Below are positions 4,101 to 5,338 of a stretch of DNA of 5,338 nucleotides, in pieces; within the stretch, counting starts at the first letter, position 1; each line of letters begins with the position of its first letter. Source of the stretch: UBA5216 sp040081205 (GTDB lineage: Bacteria > Pseudomonadota > Gammaproteobacteria > Burkholderiales > SG8-41); contig JBEBHE010000320.1 in assembly GCA_040081205.1 (NCBI GenBank), forward strand, positions 1 to 5,338, given 5' to 3'. The notes under the pieces are model-generated. The model ran no database searches. It saw only the letters and a program-made list of their open reading frames with translations, and was not told the DNA's origin. The translations under genes were made by a program, and so were the position numbers.

Positions 4101-5273
4101 ATGCTTAAAGGTCTTTCCGATCACGAAACCCACGCCGACATCCGCGACGGCGTGCGTGCACTGTGCGCGCAATTCGGCGATGAATATTTTCGCAAAATCG
4201 ACGCGGCGCATAAGTATCCGTCGGAATTCGTCGATGCATTGACCAAAGCCGGCTGGCTGTCGGCGCTGATCCCGGAAGAATACGGCGGCTCGGGGCTGAC
4301 GCTCACGGCGGCGTCGGTGATCACGGAAGAAATCAACCGCAGCGGCGGCAACGCGGGCTTTTGCCACGGGCAGATGTACAACATGGGCACGCTGCTGCGC
4401 CACGGCTCGGAAGCGCAAAAGAAAAAATACCTGCCCAAGATTGCCAGCGGCGAATGGCGGTTGCAATCGATGGGCGTGACAGAGCCCACCACCGGCACCG
4501 ACACCACCAAGCTCAAAACCGTCGCCGTGAAAAAAGGCGACCGTTACGTGGTGAACGGGCAAAAGGTTTACATCTCGCGCATGAACAACACGGATTTCAT
4601 GATTCTGCTTGCGCGCACCACACCGCTGGCCGACGTCAAAAGCAAATCCGAAGGCATGTCGATATTCATCGTTGATGTGCGCGAGGCATTAAAGAGCAAG
4701 GGCCTCACCATCACGCCGATCCGCAACATGGTGAACCAGGACACCAACCAGTTGTTTTTCGACAACCTCGAAATTCCGGCGGAAAACCTGATCGGCGTGG
4801 AAGGCCGCGGCTTCAAGCACATCCTCGACGGGCTGAATTCCGAACGCATCCTGATCGCGGCGGAATGCATCGGCGACGGTTACTGGTTTATCGAGCGCGC
4901 GACTAAATACGCCAACGACCGTGTGGTGTTCGACAGGCCCATCGGTGCGAATCAGGGTATACAGTTTCCGATCGCGCGCGCGTACGCAGGCGTGGAGGCG
5001 GCCAACCTCATGCGCTTTAAGGCAGCCGCTTTGTACGACGAGCACAAGCCCTGCGGCGCTGAAGCCAACATGGCGCTGCTGCTGTGCGCCGATGCGTCAT
5101 GGGCGGCGGCCAATGCCTGTTTGCAGACGCACGGCGGTTACGGCTTTGCGGCCGAGTACGACGTCGAGCGCAAATTCCGCGAGACGCGGTTGTTTCAGGT
5201 GGCGCCGATTTCGACCAATCTCATCCTGTCGTATATCGGGGCGCATGTGTTGGGGATGCCGCGGTCGTTTTAA
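4101..5273 (+). CDS. Acyl-CoA dehydrogenase family protein (FAD-dependent)
   Basis: This 390-residue cytosolic flavoenzyme has standard length for the family and would form an alpha,beta double bond in an acyl-CoA and pass electrons to ETF. The N-terminal helical domain contains 'LIPEEYGGSGL' (56-66). 'MGVTEPTTGTDTTKLKT' (124-140) with 'GDRYVVNGQKVYIS' (146-159) is the FAD/substrate beta domain signature. The C-terminal domain has 'LNSERILIAAECIG' (245-258), 'FDRPIGANQGIQFPIA' (277-292) and 'QTHGGYGFAAEYDVERKFRE' (342-361). At the usual medium-chain catalytic glutamate position (YEGT) this protein has APIS, with Pro369; Glu248 in LNSER aligns with the isovaleryl-CoA/long-chain type catalytic base instead. 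The ATG is the only start after an in-frame TAA inside the -10 box. No Shine-Dalgarno is visible. It is divergent from the Bug and decarboxylase genes. Substrate not determinable; a branched or substituted acyl-CoA is plausible. Confidence 0.93.
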   Translation: MLKGLSDHETHADIRDGVRALCAQFGDEYFRKIDAAHKYPSEFVDALTKAGWLSALIPEEYGGSGLTLTAASVITEEINRSGGNAGFCHGQMYNMGTLLRHGSEAQKKKYLPKIASGEWRLQSMGVTEPTTGTDTTKLKTVAVKKGDRYVVNGQKVYISRMNNTDFMILLARTTPLADVKSKSEGMSIFIVDVREALKSKGLTITPIRNMVNQDTNQLFFDNLEIPAENLIGVEGRGFKHILDGLNSERILIAAECIGDGYWFIERATKYANDRVVFDRPIGANQGIQFPIARAYAGVEAANLMRFKAAALYDEHKPCGAEANMALLLCADASWAAANACLQTHGGYGFAAEYDVERKFRETRLFQVAPISTNLILSYIGAHVLGMPRSF

Positions 5274-5338
5274 AAATACCAATAAAAATAAATACTTAGC
5301 TAGTTTTCGTTTTACCGACTGTTGCCTGTCCTTAAAAC

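Noticed and set aside
5303..5338. GTTTT...AAAAC ends at the right edge as a CRISPR-type repeat or terminator
   Set aside because: A single occurrence at the window edge with poor internal complementarity and no GC stem followed by a T-run.

Overview
The window looks like a betaproteobacterial chromosome segment, most likely Burkholderiales or a close relative. The evidence is two Bug/TctC-family periplasmic binding proteins, a family greatly expanded in that group; moderately GC-rich coding DNA; and short palindromic intergenic repeats of the ATTCCC-N8-GGGAAT type common in betaproteobacteria. Organism assignment is inference.

Layout. Five genes lie on the minus strand and one on the plus strand. 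In minus-strand order from the right they are: a Bug/TctC binding protein (2996-3964); the alpha (PYR-domain) and beta (TPP-binding) subunits of a split thiamine-diphosphate decarboxylase resembling sulfopyruvate/phosphonopyruvate decarboxylase (2407-2934 and 1826-2410, joined by an ATGA overlap); a second Bug/TctC protein (679-1644); and the first 156 codons of an aconitase-family enzyme that runs off the left edge (1-470). On the plus strand, divergent from these, a complete acyl-CoA dehydrogenase (4101-5273) follows a strong extended -10 promoter. The 136-bp divergent intergenic region (3965-4100) carries two different pairs of direct repeats that could be operator sites. The tail 5274-5338 is AT-rich, with no gene or clear terminator seen.

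Two copies of one composite palindromic repeat (531-613 and 1655-1763), in the same orientation, bracket the second Bug gene. The right-hand copy ends immediately next to that gene's Shine-Dalgarno sequence, so its transcript probably has a repeat-derived structured leader.

How the genes may work together (inference): the binding proteins would capture an organic acid in the periplasm. The TPP enzyme would decarboxylate a 2-oxo acid, and the acyl-CoA dehydrogenase and aconitase-family protein would act on related carboxylate or acyl-CoA intermediates. The substrate cannot be read from the sequence. No TctA/TctB membrane subunits, regulator, sulfoacetaldehyde acetyltransferase (Xsc) or phosphonate gene is in view. 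No RNA gene, CRISPR array, transposase or phage gene was found. Nothing here is clearly a new system. The points most worth checking are the unknown substrate of the cluster, the repeat-flanked Bug gene, and the displaced catalytic base of the dehydrogenase.
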